Origin: CAZDDI01 sp964504195 | GTDB lineage: Bacteria > Chloroflexota > Anaerolineae > B4-G1 > SLSP01 | NCBI GenBank assembly: GCA_964504195.1 | Contig: CAZDDI010000017.1 | Span: forward strand, 3,637-67,636 | Length of the DNA stretch: 64,000 nucleotides | Reading direction: 5' to 3' | Shown here: positions 16,705 through 27,910 of the stretch, one piece after another | Layout of the letters: every line of letters starts with the position of its first letter | How positions within the stretch are numbered: the first letter of the stretch is position 1 | Program-made: the position numbers and the translations under genes | The notes under the pieces: generated by a model | Seen by the model: only the letters and a program-made list of their open reading frames with translations | Told to the model about the DNA's origin: nothing | Database searches by the model: none

Positions 16705-16932
16705 ATGATAGCAACGTCTCTCAGCATCGTGCAGATTATTTTAGCCGTGGCCCTCATGGTCCTGGTCATCTTCGAGGTACGCAGCAGCGGCATGGGCAGC
16801 GTCTTCGGCGGCGCGCAAACCGGAATGCAGCGCAACCGGCGCGGCCCGGAACTACTGCTCTTCCGCCTCACGGTTGGCACGGCGGTGCTATTCTTCATCA
16901 TCGCCATCATCAATGTACTGGTGATAGGATAA
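16705..16932 (+). CDS. secG: Preprotein translocase subunit SecG
   Basis: A 75-residue protein with two transmembrane helices (about 5-24 and 52-72). Between them is the loop typical of SecG (SSGMGSVFGGAQTGMQRNRRGPE). It assists SecYEG-SecA protein export. Length and topology fit the family exactly. A GGGGAGG Shine-Dalgarno precedes the ATG. A long hairpin with a T-run follows, so it is probably monocistronic. Confidence 0.93.
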   Translation: MIATSLSIVQIILAVALMVLVIFEVRSSGMGSVFGGAQTGMQRNRRGPELLLFRLTVGTAVLFFIIAIINVLVIG

Positions 16933-16993
16933 ACGTTGACCCTGGCCCTGTTTCCAGGGCTGTATGGCAACTTCTATAAGCCAAAGTATGGAA

Positions 16994-17054
16994 GGGCGAA
17001 GGGTAAGGATACTGTCGGGGAATTCCCCGTCGCTTCCACCTTCGTCCTTTTTTT
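16994..17054 (+). terminator. Intrinsic terminator after secG
   Basis: GGGCGAAGG (16994-17002) pairs with CCTTCGTCC (17039-17047) through nine pairs including one G-U. An inner stem CGGGG-AATT-CCCCG lies within, and seven T follow (17048-17054). A smaller GCCCTG/CAGGGC hairpin lies at 16945-16960. Confidence 0.75.
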
Positions 17055-17072
17055 GCGTTAGGCAAACAGATC

Positions 17073-18734
17073 ATGTTTCGTAAAATTGGCTGGCAAGTCC
17101 TTCTCGTCGGTATTGGCTTCCTGCTAAGCGGCGCAGTATTGGCTTACCTGGCAACCACCTATACCACGGAGTATCGCCCGGCTCCCGGTGGCACCTACGT
17201 TGAAAGCGTATCCGGCTATCCCCATACCCTTAACCCCCTACTCAGCTTTTACAACGATGCTGACAGTGATGTAGCAGCGCTGACCTTCAGCGGCCTCACA
17301 CGCCTAGGGCCGCTGGGGATCGTCGAACCAGACCTGGCCCAGTCATGGACCATTGAAACAACCGGTATCACTTATACCTTCCAACTGCGCGATGATGTTA
17401 TCTGGCATGATGGTGCCCCCTTTAGCGCCGATGATGTTCTCTTCACCGTAGGGTTACTACAAGACCCCGACTATCCTGGCCCGCCAGACATCGCCGCCCT
17501 GTGGCAATCCATCCAAGTTCACAAGCTCGACACACTCACCGTGCAATTTGTGTTAAGCGAGCCTTATGCGCCTTTCATTGACTACACCACAATTGGCCTG
17601 CTGCCTGCCCATCTGCTGCAAAGTATCTCGGCAGCAGACCTCCCCACACTGGATTTTAACCATGCGCCCATCGGCACCGGCCCTTTCCGCATCACTGAAG
17701 TGCGCTTTGATGAAGGCCAAATCTCTGAAGTCATCTTCAAGCGCTTCCCCCGCTACTACGGCAAGAATCCCTATCTTGAAAACCTGATCCTGCGCTTCTA
17801 CCCCACCCCCGAAGCCGCCTTCGAGTCTTACCAGAGCGGCATAGTCGAGGGCGTTGCACGCATCCCCCCGGCCCTACTCGCACAAGCCTGGGAGGAACCG
17901 GAGCTCAACCTGTACGCCGCACGCACCTCTGAGATGGGCGTCCTTTACTTAAATGAGCTCATCTCTGCCACCGTCCCCTTCGACAATGCGCGCGTCCGTC
18001 AAGCATTGCTTTTCAGCCTGGATCGTCAAGAACTGGTAGACACAGTACTGCTAGGCCAGGCGCTCGTGCCACACACCCCCTTGCTACCCGGCACCTGGGC
18101 CTACAGTACCGAGAACATCTCTCCTTATCACTACGACCCCGGACGCGCCGCCCGCCGTTTCAATGAAGCCGGTTGGGGGCGCGACGCAGAGGGGGTCTTA
18201 CGCAATGCTGAAGGCGCCCCCTTCACCTTTTCCTTGATGGTGTCCAATACCCCACAAGAGGTCGCCCTGGCTCAAAACATTGTCCAACAGTGGGCGCGCG
18301 TGGGGATTACAGTCACACTGCAAACCGTGCCGCCGTTAGTATTGAGTGGCGCACTTGAATCGCGCGGCTACCAGGCCGCGCTGGCGCGGCTCGTTGTACC
18401 GGGCGATCCCGATCCCTACGCTTTCTGGCACGAAACTCAGGCCCTGGGCGGCCAGAACTATACGGGCTTCCGGCACCGGCGCATCAGTGAGATTCTCGAA
18501 CTAGCGCGCACCACTGTGGATCGTGAAGAACGACTGACTCTCTACAAGGAATTCCAACAGCTCTTCATGGAAGAAGTGCCGGCATTCCCGCTCTATGTCC
18601 CGATCTACGTTTACGCCGTAGATACGCGCGTTCAAGAAGTGCAAATCCGTCCGCTCATGTACCCTGGCGACCGTTTCTACAACATTGCCGATTGGTATGT
18701 ACTGCAACGTCGCGTAATTGTGAGCTCCAAATAA
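17073..18734 (+). CDS. Peptide-type ABC solute-binding protein (SBP_bac_5), membrane-anchored
   Basis: A 553-residue protein. The N-terminal hydrophobic segment (about 7-28) has no lipobox cysteine, so it is either an uncleaved anchor or a signal peptide. The mature part follows family 5: GYPHTLNPLLSFYNDADSDVAALTFSGLTR in broken form near residue 50, then LAQSWTIE, YTFQLRDDVIWHDGAPFSADDV (about 105-126) and a FNHAPIGTGPFRI block. Length is normal for OppA/DppA-like proteins. No permease or ATPase gene is adjacent, so the transporter it serves is not in this window. Confidence 0.88.
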   Translation: MFRKIGWQVLLVGIGFLLSGAVLAYLATTYTTEYRPAPGGTYVESVSGYPHTLNPLLSFYNDADSDVAALTFSGLTRLGPLGIVEPDLAQSWTIETTGITYTFQLRDDVIWHDGAPFSADDVLFTVGLLQDPDYPGPPDIAALWQSIQVHKLDTLTVQFVLSEPYAPFIDYTTIGLLPAHLLQSISAADLPTLDFNHAPIGTGPFRITEVRFDEGQISEVIFKRFPRYYGKNPYLENLILRFYPTPEAAFESYQSGIVEGVARIPPALLAQAWEEPELNLYAARTSEMGVLYLNELISATVPFDNARVRQALLFSLDRQELVDTVLLGQALVPHTPLLPGTWAYSTENISPYHYDPGRAARRFNEAGWGRDAEGVLRNAEGAPFTFSLMVSNTPQEVALAQNIVQQWARVGITVTLQTVPPLVLSGALESRGYQAALARLVVPGDPDPYAFWHETQALGGQNYTGFRHRRISEILELARTTVDREERLTLYKEFQQLFMEEVPAFPLYVPIYVYAVDTRVQEVQIRPLMYPGDRFYNIADWYVLQRRVIVSSK

Positions 18735-18745
18735 TCAAGTATAAT
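18718..18745 (+). promoter_or_regulatory. Promoter of ppdK
   Basis: TTGTGA (18718-18723), 16-bp spacer, TATAAT (18740-18745). It overlaps the end of the upstream gene. The leader holds GAGATTTGAGATTTT and then CAGGAGG. Confidence 0.7.
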
Positions 18746-18785
18746 AACGCTTTGAGATTTGAGATTTTTTCAGGAGGAAAAAACT

Positions 18786-21548
<2,763 letters not shown>

Positions 21549-21569
21549 GCACATTCGCCTGTTTTCATA

Positions 21570-21598
21570 ATGTGGCGGCTCCAAAAGAGCCGCCACAT
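21570..21598 (+). terminator. Hairpin terminator after ppdK
   Basis: A perfect 12-bp stem, ATGTGGCGGCTC / GAGCCGCCACAT, with a 5-nt loop CAAAA. T-richness after it is slight. Confidence 0.7.
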
Positions 21599-21633
21599 CT
21601 GCTATATCGCTGGTTCATCCAAAGGAGCTAACC

Positions 21634-22491
21634 ATGACCGAACGTATCGCTATCATCACCGATAGTACCTGTGATTTGCCACCCACCTTGCGCGAGCAGT
21701 ATGCCATCCGCGTTGTCCCCCTCTCCGTCATTTGGGGGGAAGAACAACTGCGCGAAGGGGTTGATATTCAGCCGGAGGAGTTCTACCGCCGACTGGTCGT
21801 TGATCCGGTTCACCCTACTACGTCTCAACCCACCCCACAGGATTTTGTCACTGCGTATGAAGCTGCCCAACGCGACGGCGCAGAGCAAATGGTGGTCTTC
21901 ACCATCAGCGCGGCGATGAGCGGCACATACGAATCTGCGCGATTGGCGACCTCGTTGACGACAATGCCGGTGCAGCTGGTGGATTCCAAATCGAACTCGA
22001 TGAGCCTGGGGTGGCAGGTGTTGGCGGCGGCCCGCGCACGCGAGGCCGGTGGCGGTGTGGCGGAGATGGTAGCCGCAGCGGAAGCGGCTCGGAAGCGGAT
22101 GGTCTATATCATCACGCTGGATACCCTGGAGTATCTCCACAAGGGCGGGCGCATCGGCGGCGCAACCCGGTTTATCGGGACGCTCTTGAACCTCAAGCCG
22201 CAAATCTACGTTGACCACACGACCGGGATGGTAGAAGCGGGCCGCCGCGCGCGCACCCGCGCGCGCGCTTTGGAAGCGCTCTACCAGGATTTTTGCGCGC
22301 AGGTGGATACCAGCAAGCCACTGCGGGTGGCTGTGTTGCATAACGCAGCTCTGGAAGAGGCGACAATGGTGCGCGAACGGGTGCAACGGGAACTCGCTCC
22401 GGTCGAAATACTCACCAGCATTGTCTCGCCAGTGTTAGGGGTGCATACCGGCCCGCGCGCGGTAGCGCTGTGCGGGTATACCGAAGAATAA
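21634..22491 (+). CDS. DegV family fatty-acid-binding protein
   Basis: A 285-residue protein opening RIAIITDSTCDLPPTL, the DegV signature, with QPTPQDFVTAYEAA, VFTISAAMSGTYESA and YLHKGGRIGGATRFIGTLLNLKP (broken here) as further family blocks. DegV/FakB proteins bind one fatty acid and, where FakA is present, present it for phosphorylation. No fakA is nearby. The Shine-Dalgarno AAAGGAG is 7 nt upstream. It lies between two hairpins and is probably monocistronic. Confidence 0.92.
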   Translation: MTERIAIITDSTCDLPPTLREQYAIRVVPLSVIWGEEQLREGVDIQPEEFYRRLVVDPVHPTTSQPTPQDFVTAYEAAQRDGAEQMVVFTISAAMSGTYESARLATSLTTMPVQLVDSKSNSMSLGWQVLAAARAREAGGGVAEMVAAAEAARKRMVYIITLDTLEYLHKGGRIGGATRFIGTLLNLKPQIYVDHTTGMVEAGRRARTRARALEALYQDFCAQVDTSKPLRVAVLHNAALEEATMVRERVQRELAPVEILTSIVSPVLGVHTGPRAVALCGYTEE

Positions 22492-22516
22492 CGCGCAATC
22501 ACTCTCACCAAAAAAC

Positions 22517-22543
22517 GTAGGACAGGTTGGCAACCTGTCCTAC
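22517..22543. terminator. Perfect hairpin after the DegV gene (dispersed palindrome)
   Basis: GTAGGACAGGTTG and CAACCTGTCCTAC form a 13-nt inverted repeat around a single G, giving an effective stem of about 12 bp. A related short palindrome, GACAGG-CCAA-CCTGTC, occurs at 33190-33205, so this may be a dispersed REP-like sequence serving as terminator. Confidence 0.55.
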
Positions 22544-22627
22544 TGCACACTCTTCGCTTGACCCTTTCTCTATTTCCTCCTATACTTATCCCTACCGAAA
22601 AACAGCTGCAACTCACAGGTGGATGCT

Positions 22628-25600
22628 ATGTCCCTTGAAGCCATTCAGCGGTATCACGCCAAAGTCGAGAGAATCATTCAGTACGGCGGCTCACGCAACG
22701 AGAGCAGCGTGCGCTTAGCGTTTCAAAATCTTCTGGAAAGCTACTGCGTCGAAACGCACCTGGAACTGATTGCCGAACTGGATTACAAGACCCGCTACGG
22801 CACGATTGTGCGCCCGGATGGGACGCTCAAGGATGCGCTGCGCCAGGATTGGGGCTATTGGGAGAGCAAGGATCAGTACGATGACCTTGCGGCTGAGATT
22901 GCCGCCAAATTCGAGAAAGGCTATCCCCAAACCAACATTCTCTTTGAGGATACCCAAACCGCCGTTTTGATCCAGGATGGCGCGGAGGTGGCGCGTGCGC
23001 CGTTCGCGGAGGCGGCCACGTTGCACGCCCTGCTCACGGCCTTCGTGCATTACGAGCCGCCGCGTGTGCAATCGTTCCATGAGGCGATTGAGCGGTTCAA
23101 GGCTGACCTGCCCGGCCTGCTGGCGATGCTGCGCGAGACGCTGGAGGCGCAGGCTGCCACCAACCCCGCCTTCCGCGAGGCCCGCGATGCTTTCCTCGAA
23201 CTGTGCCAGAAGTCCATCAACCCCCATTTGGTACTGGCTGACGCGCGTGAGATGATTATCCAGCACATTCTCACCGAGGACATCTTCATCACCATCTTCG
23301 AGGATGCGCAATTCCACCGCGAGAACAACATCGCTCGCGAGCTCTACCGCGTCACCGGCACGTTTTACCAGGGCGAGCTGCGCCGCAACATCGAGCGCCG
23401 CATTGATGGTTACGTCAAGGTCATCAAGGCTGCCGCCGCCGAGATTGTGGATCATCACGAAAAGCAGCATTTCCTCAAGGCTGTCTACGAGAACTTCTAC
23501 AAGGCTTATAATCCCGCCGGGGCCGACCGTCTGGGCATCGTTTACACGCCTGATGAAATCGTGCGTTTTATGATTGCCGCCGCCGATCATTTGGTCTACC
23601 AGCATTTCGGACGGTTTTTAGCCGACCGCGACGTGGATATCCTCGATCCAGCCACCGGCACAGGCACATTTATTACCGAGTTGATCGAATACCTGCCCAA
23701 ACACAGCCTGCCCTACAAGTATCAGCACGAAACCCACTGTAACGAGGTCGCTATCCTCCCTTACTACATTGCCAATCTCAACATCGAGTACACTTACTGG
23801 CAGAAAATGGGGCAGTACAAGGAATTCACCAACATCTGCTTTGTGGACACGCTCGACAATCTGGGCTTTGCCTATACGGGCAAGCAATACGGTATGTTCG
23901 ATTTTTCCGCCGAGAACCTGGAGCGCATCGAGCGCCAGAACAAGCGCAAAATCTCGGTCATCCTTGGCAATCCGCCGTACAACGCTAATCAACTGAACTG
24001 GAACGAGCAGAACCAGAACCGCGAGTATCCCGGCGTGGATGCGCGCATCCAGCAAACCTATCTCAAGCACAGCGCGGCGCAGAAGACCAAGCTCTACGAT
24101 ATGTACGCGCGCTTCATCCGCTGGGCCAGCGATAGGTTGGGAGAACAGGGTATCATTGCGTTTGTGTCCAATAGCTCGTTCATTGATGCGCGCGGCTATG
24201 ACGGTTTCCGTAAAGCTGTGGCTGAGGAATTCAATGCGGTCTACATCGTGGATATGAAGGGTAACGCCCGCACCAGCGGTGAGCGCCGCCGCCGCGAGGG
24301 CGGCAACGTATTCAGCGATGAAATCCGGGTGGGCGTCGCCATTTACTTCCTGGTGCGCCGGCCTGGGGCTACAGGCTGCCAGATTTACTACACCTGTGTG
24401 GATGATTACGCCAAGTCGCCGGACAAAAAGGCGTTTCTCCGCGAACATCGCCTGGAAGATTTGCCCTTCAGCCATATCATCCCGAATGCTGAACATAACT
24501 GGATCAACCAGCCGGAGATGGTGTGGGATGACCTGTTGCCAATGGGGACAAAGGCCACCAAAGGCGCGCGCGCGCGAGGCACGCGCGCGCGTTATAATGG
24601 CGATGCAATTTTCAGGTTGTTTACTCTGGGCGTCTCCACCAACCGGGATGAATGGGTGCTCGATCACAGCGCAGAGACGTTGAAGCGCAAAATACAGTTC
24701 TTCATCGAGCGGTTTGCGCGCCAGGCCGCGCAATTGGAAACCACCGATGCCGCCCAGGTCGCGCAACATTTGAATTACGCCATCAAGTGGAGCGATAGTT
24801 TGAAAGATGACTTGTTGCGCCAGCGCGGCGGGGTGGCATTCGCGCCGGAGTTGCTGATGCCGGTGTTGTACCGGCCTTTCGTCACGCTCCAATACTATGC
24901 CGAAAAACGCTTCTCCGACCGGCTTACGGCGAATCACTATGAAATGTTTGGGCCGGATTTGAGACAGGACAATGCCGTTATCGCCTGTTCAGGGATTGCC
25001 GCATTGAAACCTTTTTCGACCCTGGCAACTTGTCGTTTGTCAAATTTGGATTTACTCGAAAAGACGCAAGGCTTCCCGCGTTACACCTATACCGCCGACG
25101 GAACGCGCCAGGACAATATCACCGATTGGGCCGTGGAGCAGTTCCAGGCGCATTATAACCTCACCCCCGGCCCCTCTCCTGAGAGGCGAGGGGAGTTGAA
25201 AGACCAGATTTTCGCTTACGTCTACGCCGTTTTGCACGACCCCGCCTACCGCGAGAAGTACGCGCTCAACCTCAAGCGCGAGTTCCCCCGCATTCCCTTC
25301 TACGATGATTTCGCGCAGTGGGCTGCATGGGGGCAGCAGCTGCTCGATCTGCACCTGAATTTTGAGACCGTCGCGCCCTATCCCCTGCGCCGGGTGGATT
25401 TACCTTACGATCCCGACCATCCCCCCAAACCCAAACTCAAGGCTGACCAGGCTACCGGGGAGCTGGTGCTCGATACGGTTACGACCCTCAGCGGCGTCCC
25501 GCCGGAAGCGTGGGAATACCGTCTCGGCAACCGCGCTGCCATCGAGTGGGTGCTGGAATACTACAGAGAGCGTCCGCCTCGCGATCCTACCATCCGCGAG

Positions 25601-25735
25601 CAATTCGACACCTACCGCTTTGCGGACTACAAAGAGCAGGTGGTGGATCTGCTCCAGCGCGTCGTTGCTGTGAGCGTTGAAACCGTCAATATCGTCAACA
25701 CGATGGCTGCCAGCCACCAACTCGCGGATGTGTGA
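22628..25735 (+). CDS. Single-chain restriction-modification enzyme (type ISP/IIG-like), without helicase
   Basis: A 1035-residue protein. The N-terminal domain has RPDGTLKDALRQ followed by WGYWESKD, with Glu79-x-Lys81, fitting a PD-(D/E)xK nuclease. A helical linker leads to an N6-adenine methyltransferase core: YTPDEIVRFMI, SAM motif DPATGTGTF (from residue 340) and catalytic NPPY (from residue 448). The C-terminal 450 residues would hold the target-recognition part and the YRPF and LP/PLRRV blocks seen in type ISP proteins. No SF2 helicase region is present, unlike LlaBIII-type ISP enzymes. Start 22628 has AGGTGG 5 nt upstream. Two palindromic insertions lie in frame (24564-24591, 25157-25195). 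No separate methylase or specificity gene is adjacent. Confidence 0.8.
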   Translation: MSLEAIQRYHAKVERIIQYGGSRNESSVRLAFQNLLESYCVETHLELIAELDYKTRYGTIVRPDGTLKDALRQDWGYWESKDQYDDLAAEIAAKFEKGYPQTNILFEDTQTAVLIQDGAEVARAPFAEAATLHALLTAFVHYEPPRVQSFHEAIERFKADLPGLLAMLRETLEAQAATNPAFREARDAFLELCQKSINPHLVLADAREMIIQHILTEDIFITIFEDAQFHRENNIARELYRVTGTFYQGELRRNIERRIDGYVKVIKAAAAEIVDHHEKQHFLKAVYENFYKAYNPAGADRLGIVYTPDEIVRFMIAAADHLVYQHFGRFLADRDVDILDPATGTGTFITELIEYLPKHSLPYKYQHETHCNEVAILPYYIANLNIEYTYWQKMGQYKEFTNICFVDTLDNLGFAYTGKQYGMFDFSAENLERIERQNKRKISVILGNPPYNANQLNWNEQNQNREYPGVDARIQQTYLKHSAAQKTKLYDMYARFIRWASDRLGEQGIIAFVSNSSFIDARGYDGFRKAVAEEFNAVYIVDMKGNARTSGERRRREGGNVFSDEIRVGVAIYFLVRRPGATGCQIYYTCVDDYAKSPDKKAFLREHRLEDLPFSHIIPNAEHNWINQPEMVWDDLLPMGTKATKGARARGTRARYNGDAIFRLFTLGVSTNRDEWVLDHSAETLKRKIQFFIERFARQAAQLETTDAAQVAQHLNYAIKWSDSLKDDLLRQRGGVAFAPELLMPVLYRPFVTLQYYAEKRFSDRLTANHYEMFGPDLRQDNAVIACSGIAALKPFSTLATCRLSNLDLLEKTQGFPRYTYTADGTRQDNITDWAVEQFQAHYNLTPGPSPERRGELKDQIFAYVYAVLHDPAYREKYALNLKREFPRIPFYDDFAQWAAWGQQLLDLHLNFETVAPYPLRRVDLPYDPDHPPKPKLKADQATGELVLDTVTTLSGVPPEAWEYRLGNRAAIEWVLEYYRERPPRDPTIREQFDTYRFADYKEQVVDLLQRVVAVSVETVNIVNTMAASHQLADV
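24564..24591 (+). repeat. In-frame GC-alternating palindrome inside the restriction-modification gene
   Basis: Thirteen alternating G/C bases (24564-24576), AGGCA, then ten alternating C/G bases (24582-24591) encode part of KGARARGTRARYNG. It is followed directly by TTATAATGG. The reading frame is kept. Confidence 0.6.
25157..25195 (+). repeat. In-frame TPGPSP-type palindromic repeat inside the restriction-modification gene
   Basis: The DNA reads CTCACCCCCGGCCCCTCTCC and then a GAGAGGCGAGGGG arm, encoding NLTPGPSPERRGE (residues 844-856). This is the translated form of a palindromic repeat I recall as widespread in bacterial intergenic DNA. Confidence 0.8.
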
Positions 25736-25823
25736 CAAGAAGTTCCCTGGTAGAGTTTTCCTCTAATTGCCATTCTGCGCATTGTGTGGAGGGCAACGGC
25801 CCTGGAGTAATCGGTAAGCTAAC

Positions 25824-25849
25824 GCCCCCAAAGCGCCTACTTTGGGGGC
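25824..25849. terminator. Bidirectional terminator between convergent units
   Basis: A perfect 10-bp stem, GCCCCCAAAG / CTTTGGGGGC, with loop CGCCTA. It sits between the plus-strand restriction-modification gene and the minus-strand ABC permease. Confidence 0.7.
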
Positions 25850-25886
25850 CGTTGTCAGAATCTAGTAGATTTGGTGAAAAATCGAA

Positions 25887-26624
25887 TCAATCCAGAATCA
25901 GCTTATGCCGTTGGAAACGTAGTAAGCTCAAGCCCAGTAGGATTGCGCTTAAGAGCACCAACACGCTACCAATAGCAAACAGCATACCAAAGTTGAATCC
26001 TGCCGCTAATACAGTGTAGATGTGTGCTTGTAGCTCAACCGGTAAAGCCTGGACACCAAATACCAGAATGAAAAAGAGCAACATAATCCCCAAACTAACG
26101 CTTTGTTGCGCCTGGCGGGCTGTCGGCGCGCGCAACGAGACCAGAATTCCAATCCCGCTAGCGAGCAATGCGCTCAATAAACTCAATAGCAGTCCGCTCC
26201 AGAGAATTAACGCCGGGTACATGAACCATTGCCCATTCCCAAACGCTATATTGAAAGTCACTAAGCTGGCAAAAATAATGAGCAACGTCAATCCCCAGCC
26301 GTAAACCACAACGGCCATAACCTTGCCGAACAAGATGGCACGATCCGAGAGGCGACTGGCAAGCAAGGTCTCCAATGTGTGCTGTTCACGCTCACTAGCA
26401 AAAGCTGCCGTGACAACAGAGGACACTATGAAGAGCGGGAACCAGCACCACATGAGAATCTGGATTGGAGAGCTTATCATCTCTATACCGCTCTGTAAGG
26501 GGAGCAACACGCCAAATACAGCTATCCAAATTAGCACACGTACCGAGCCGAGCTTACTACTGGTATGAGCGGCTAACAATTCTTGCAATTCCTTACGCAT
26601 GACGGTTAAAATATCGTTAAGCAT
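25887..26624 (-). CDS. ABC-2 type exporter permease
   Basis: A 245-residue protein with six hydrophobic segments. ASEREQHTLETLLASRLSD (about 75-93) is the conserved cytoplasmic loop of ABC-2 permeases, preceded by an MRKELQELL-type N-terminal amphipathic helix. It overlaps the ATPase gene by 8 nt. It is last in an AT-richer four-gene operon (membrane protein, regulator, ATPase, permease) with an operator at 28552-28578. Substrate unknown; drug, peptide or lipid export are all possible. Confidence 0.85.
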   Translation of the reverse strand: MLNDILTVMRKELQELLAAHTSSKLGSVRVLIWIAVFGVLLPLQSGIEMISSPIQILMWCWFPLFIVSSVVTAAFASEREQHTLETLLASRLSDRAILFGKVMAVVVYGWGLTLLIIFASLVTFNIAFGNGQWFMYPALILWSGLLLSLLSALLASGIGILVSLRAPTARQAQQSVSLGIMLLFFILVFGVQALPVELQAHIYTVLAAGFNFGMLFAIGSVLVLLSAILLGLSLLRFQRHKLILD

Positions 26625-27552
26625 TGGTTTCCTCCATCAAGGTTAAAAAAACCTCTTCCAAACTGCTTTGACTCTTACGGACTTCTTCCACATCTACCCC
26701 GGCATTAACCAACATACGGATTAGCGGGGCATTGTCAATAGGCGCGCGTAGGTCAATAACCAGATGTTCGTTTTGCAACGTAACACTGGCGATTTGTTCC
26801 TGTACGCGGAGCTGCTCAAGTACAGTAGCTGTAAACCCTCGCCCGTAGACAGTGACTTGAGGTCGCCCAGTAGTAGTTCGCAAACGCGCAGGGCTATCCA
26901 CAGCGAGTAAGCGCCCGTCACGAATAACCCCCACCTGCGCGCACAATTTCTCCGCTTCGCTAAGGTTATGAGTTGTGAGGAAAACAGTGCCCCCCTCCTG
27001 TGCCGCAAGTGCTGCAATGTCATCGCGCAGCGTAGCCGCCGCGACCGGGTCGAGGCCAGAAGTTGGCTCATCCAGAAAGACCAATGATGGACGATGGAGC
27101 AGCGCACGCGCCACGGCTAACTTTTGCTTCATCCCCTTACTCCATATCCCGATTCTCTCTTTGCGCCGATCCCACAACTCCAGATGTATCAGCAATTCAC
27201 GGATACGCGCTTCTCGATCCGACTTGGATAGGTGCCAGATACGCGCGTAAAAATCGAGGTTGTTGTATGCGCTAAGCTGTTCATATAGGCCGTGATGTTC
27301 CAGTAATGCACCCGTCTGCTCGCGGATATGGTCAGCCTGAGTACCTGTGTCATAGCCCAATACCTGTGCCGAACCTGATGTTGGGAGTAAAAGTCCCAAT
27401 AGCAAGCGGATAGTGGTTGTTTTTCCAGCTCCGTTCGGGCCGAGGAAACCAAAAATGGTACCACGCGGGATTTCTAGTGTGATATTGTTCACGGCGCAAA
27501 CACTGGCAAAATCGCGGGTAAGGTTTTCGGTGCGGATAGCAATGTCGTGCAT
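26617..27552 (-). CDS. ABC transporter ATPase
   Basis: A 311-residue ATPase with Walker A GPNGAGKTT (about 39-47), signature WSKGMKQKLA (about 138), Walker B LVFLDEPTSGLDP and switch TTHNLSEAEKLC. A C-terminal extension (about 225-311) matches ABC-2 exporters of the CcmA/NatA type. The Shine-Dalgarno AGGAGGG lies upstream. It pairs with the permease that overlaps it. The regulator ends 43 nt upstream, so the operator of that operon probably controls the pump. Confidence 0.93.
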   Translation of the reverse strand: MHDIAIRTENLTRDFASVCAVNNITLEIPRGTIFGFLGPNGAGKTTTIRLLLGLLLPTSGSAQVLGYDTGTQADHIREQTGALLEHHGLYEQLSAYNNLDFYARIWHLSKSDREARIRELLIHLELWDRRKERIGIWSKGMKQKLAVARALLHRPSLVFLDEPTSGLDPVAAATLRDDIAALAAQEGGTVFLTTHNLSEAEKLCAQVGVIRDGRLLAVDSPARLRTTTGRPQVTVYGRGFTATVLEQLRVQEQIASVTLQNEHLVIDLRAPIDNAPLIRMLVNAGVDVEEVRKSQSSLEEVFLTLMEETNA

Positions 27553-27595
27553 AAATGTTCCCTCCTAAAAAGACTTTTCAGATAAATAAGCGCGG

Positions 27596-27910
27596 TTATT
27601 CTGTTGCAAGCCCTGGAATAGCACCCGCTATCTGTGCGCGATAAGTCTCGAATGCGCTCCGGCCTGCATCGGTCAAACGACAGAGTGTCTGAGGAATTTT
27701 GCCCCGATATGTTTTTTCAATCTCGATATAGCCAGCTTCTTCCAATTTGACTAGATGTGAGGAAAGATTACCTTTAGTAAGCCCCGTTTCGCGTTGTAGG
27801 TATAGAAAATCTGTGCCTGCCACTGCGTAGAGAATAGTAACAATTAGCAAGCGCGCGGGTTCGTGAATTACACGATCTACATTGACGAGTTCCCGCCGCG
27901 GGTTACTCAT
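27596..27910 (-). CDS. Winged-helix transcriptional regulator (ArsR/MarR-like, HTH_34 type)
   Basis: A 104-residue one-domain regulator: EPARLLIVTILY, then the helix-turn-helix FLYLQRETGLTKGNLSSHLVKLEEAGYIEI (broken here; about 34-63) and a wing KTYRGKIPQTLCRLTDAGRSAF. It matches small single-domain winged-helix regulators that sit beside ABC exporters. There is no metal-binding Cys set as in ArsR sensors, and I see no separate ligand domain. Its start overlaps the upstream membrane-protein stop by 4 nt. It is the obvious candidate to bind the nested palindromes at 28552-28578 and autoregulate the operon. Confidence 0.88.
   Translation of the reverse strand: MSNPRRELVNVDRVIHEPARLLIVTILYAVAGTDFLYLQRETGLTKGNLSSHLVKLEEAGYIEIEKTYRGKIPQTLCRLTDAGRSAFETYRAQIAGAIPGLATE

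Noticed and set aside
16940..17060. Structured RNA gene (SRP RNA, tRNA or similar) after secG
   Set aside because: No conserved SRP or tRNA elements; the symmetry is explained by a terminator hairpin with a T-run.
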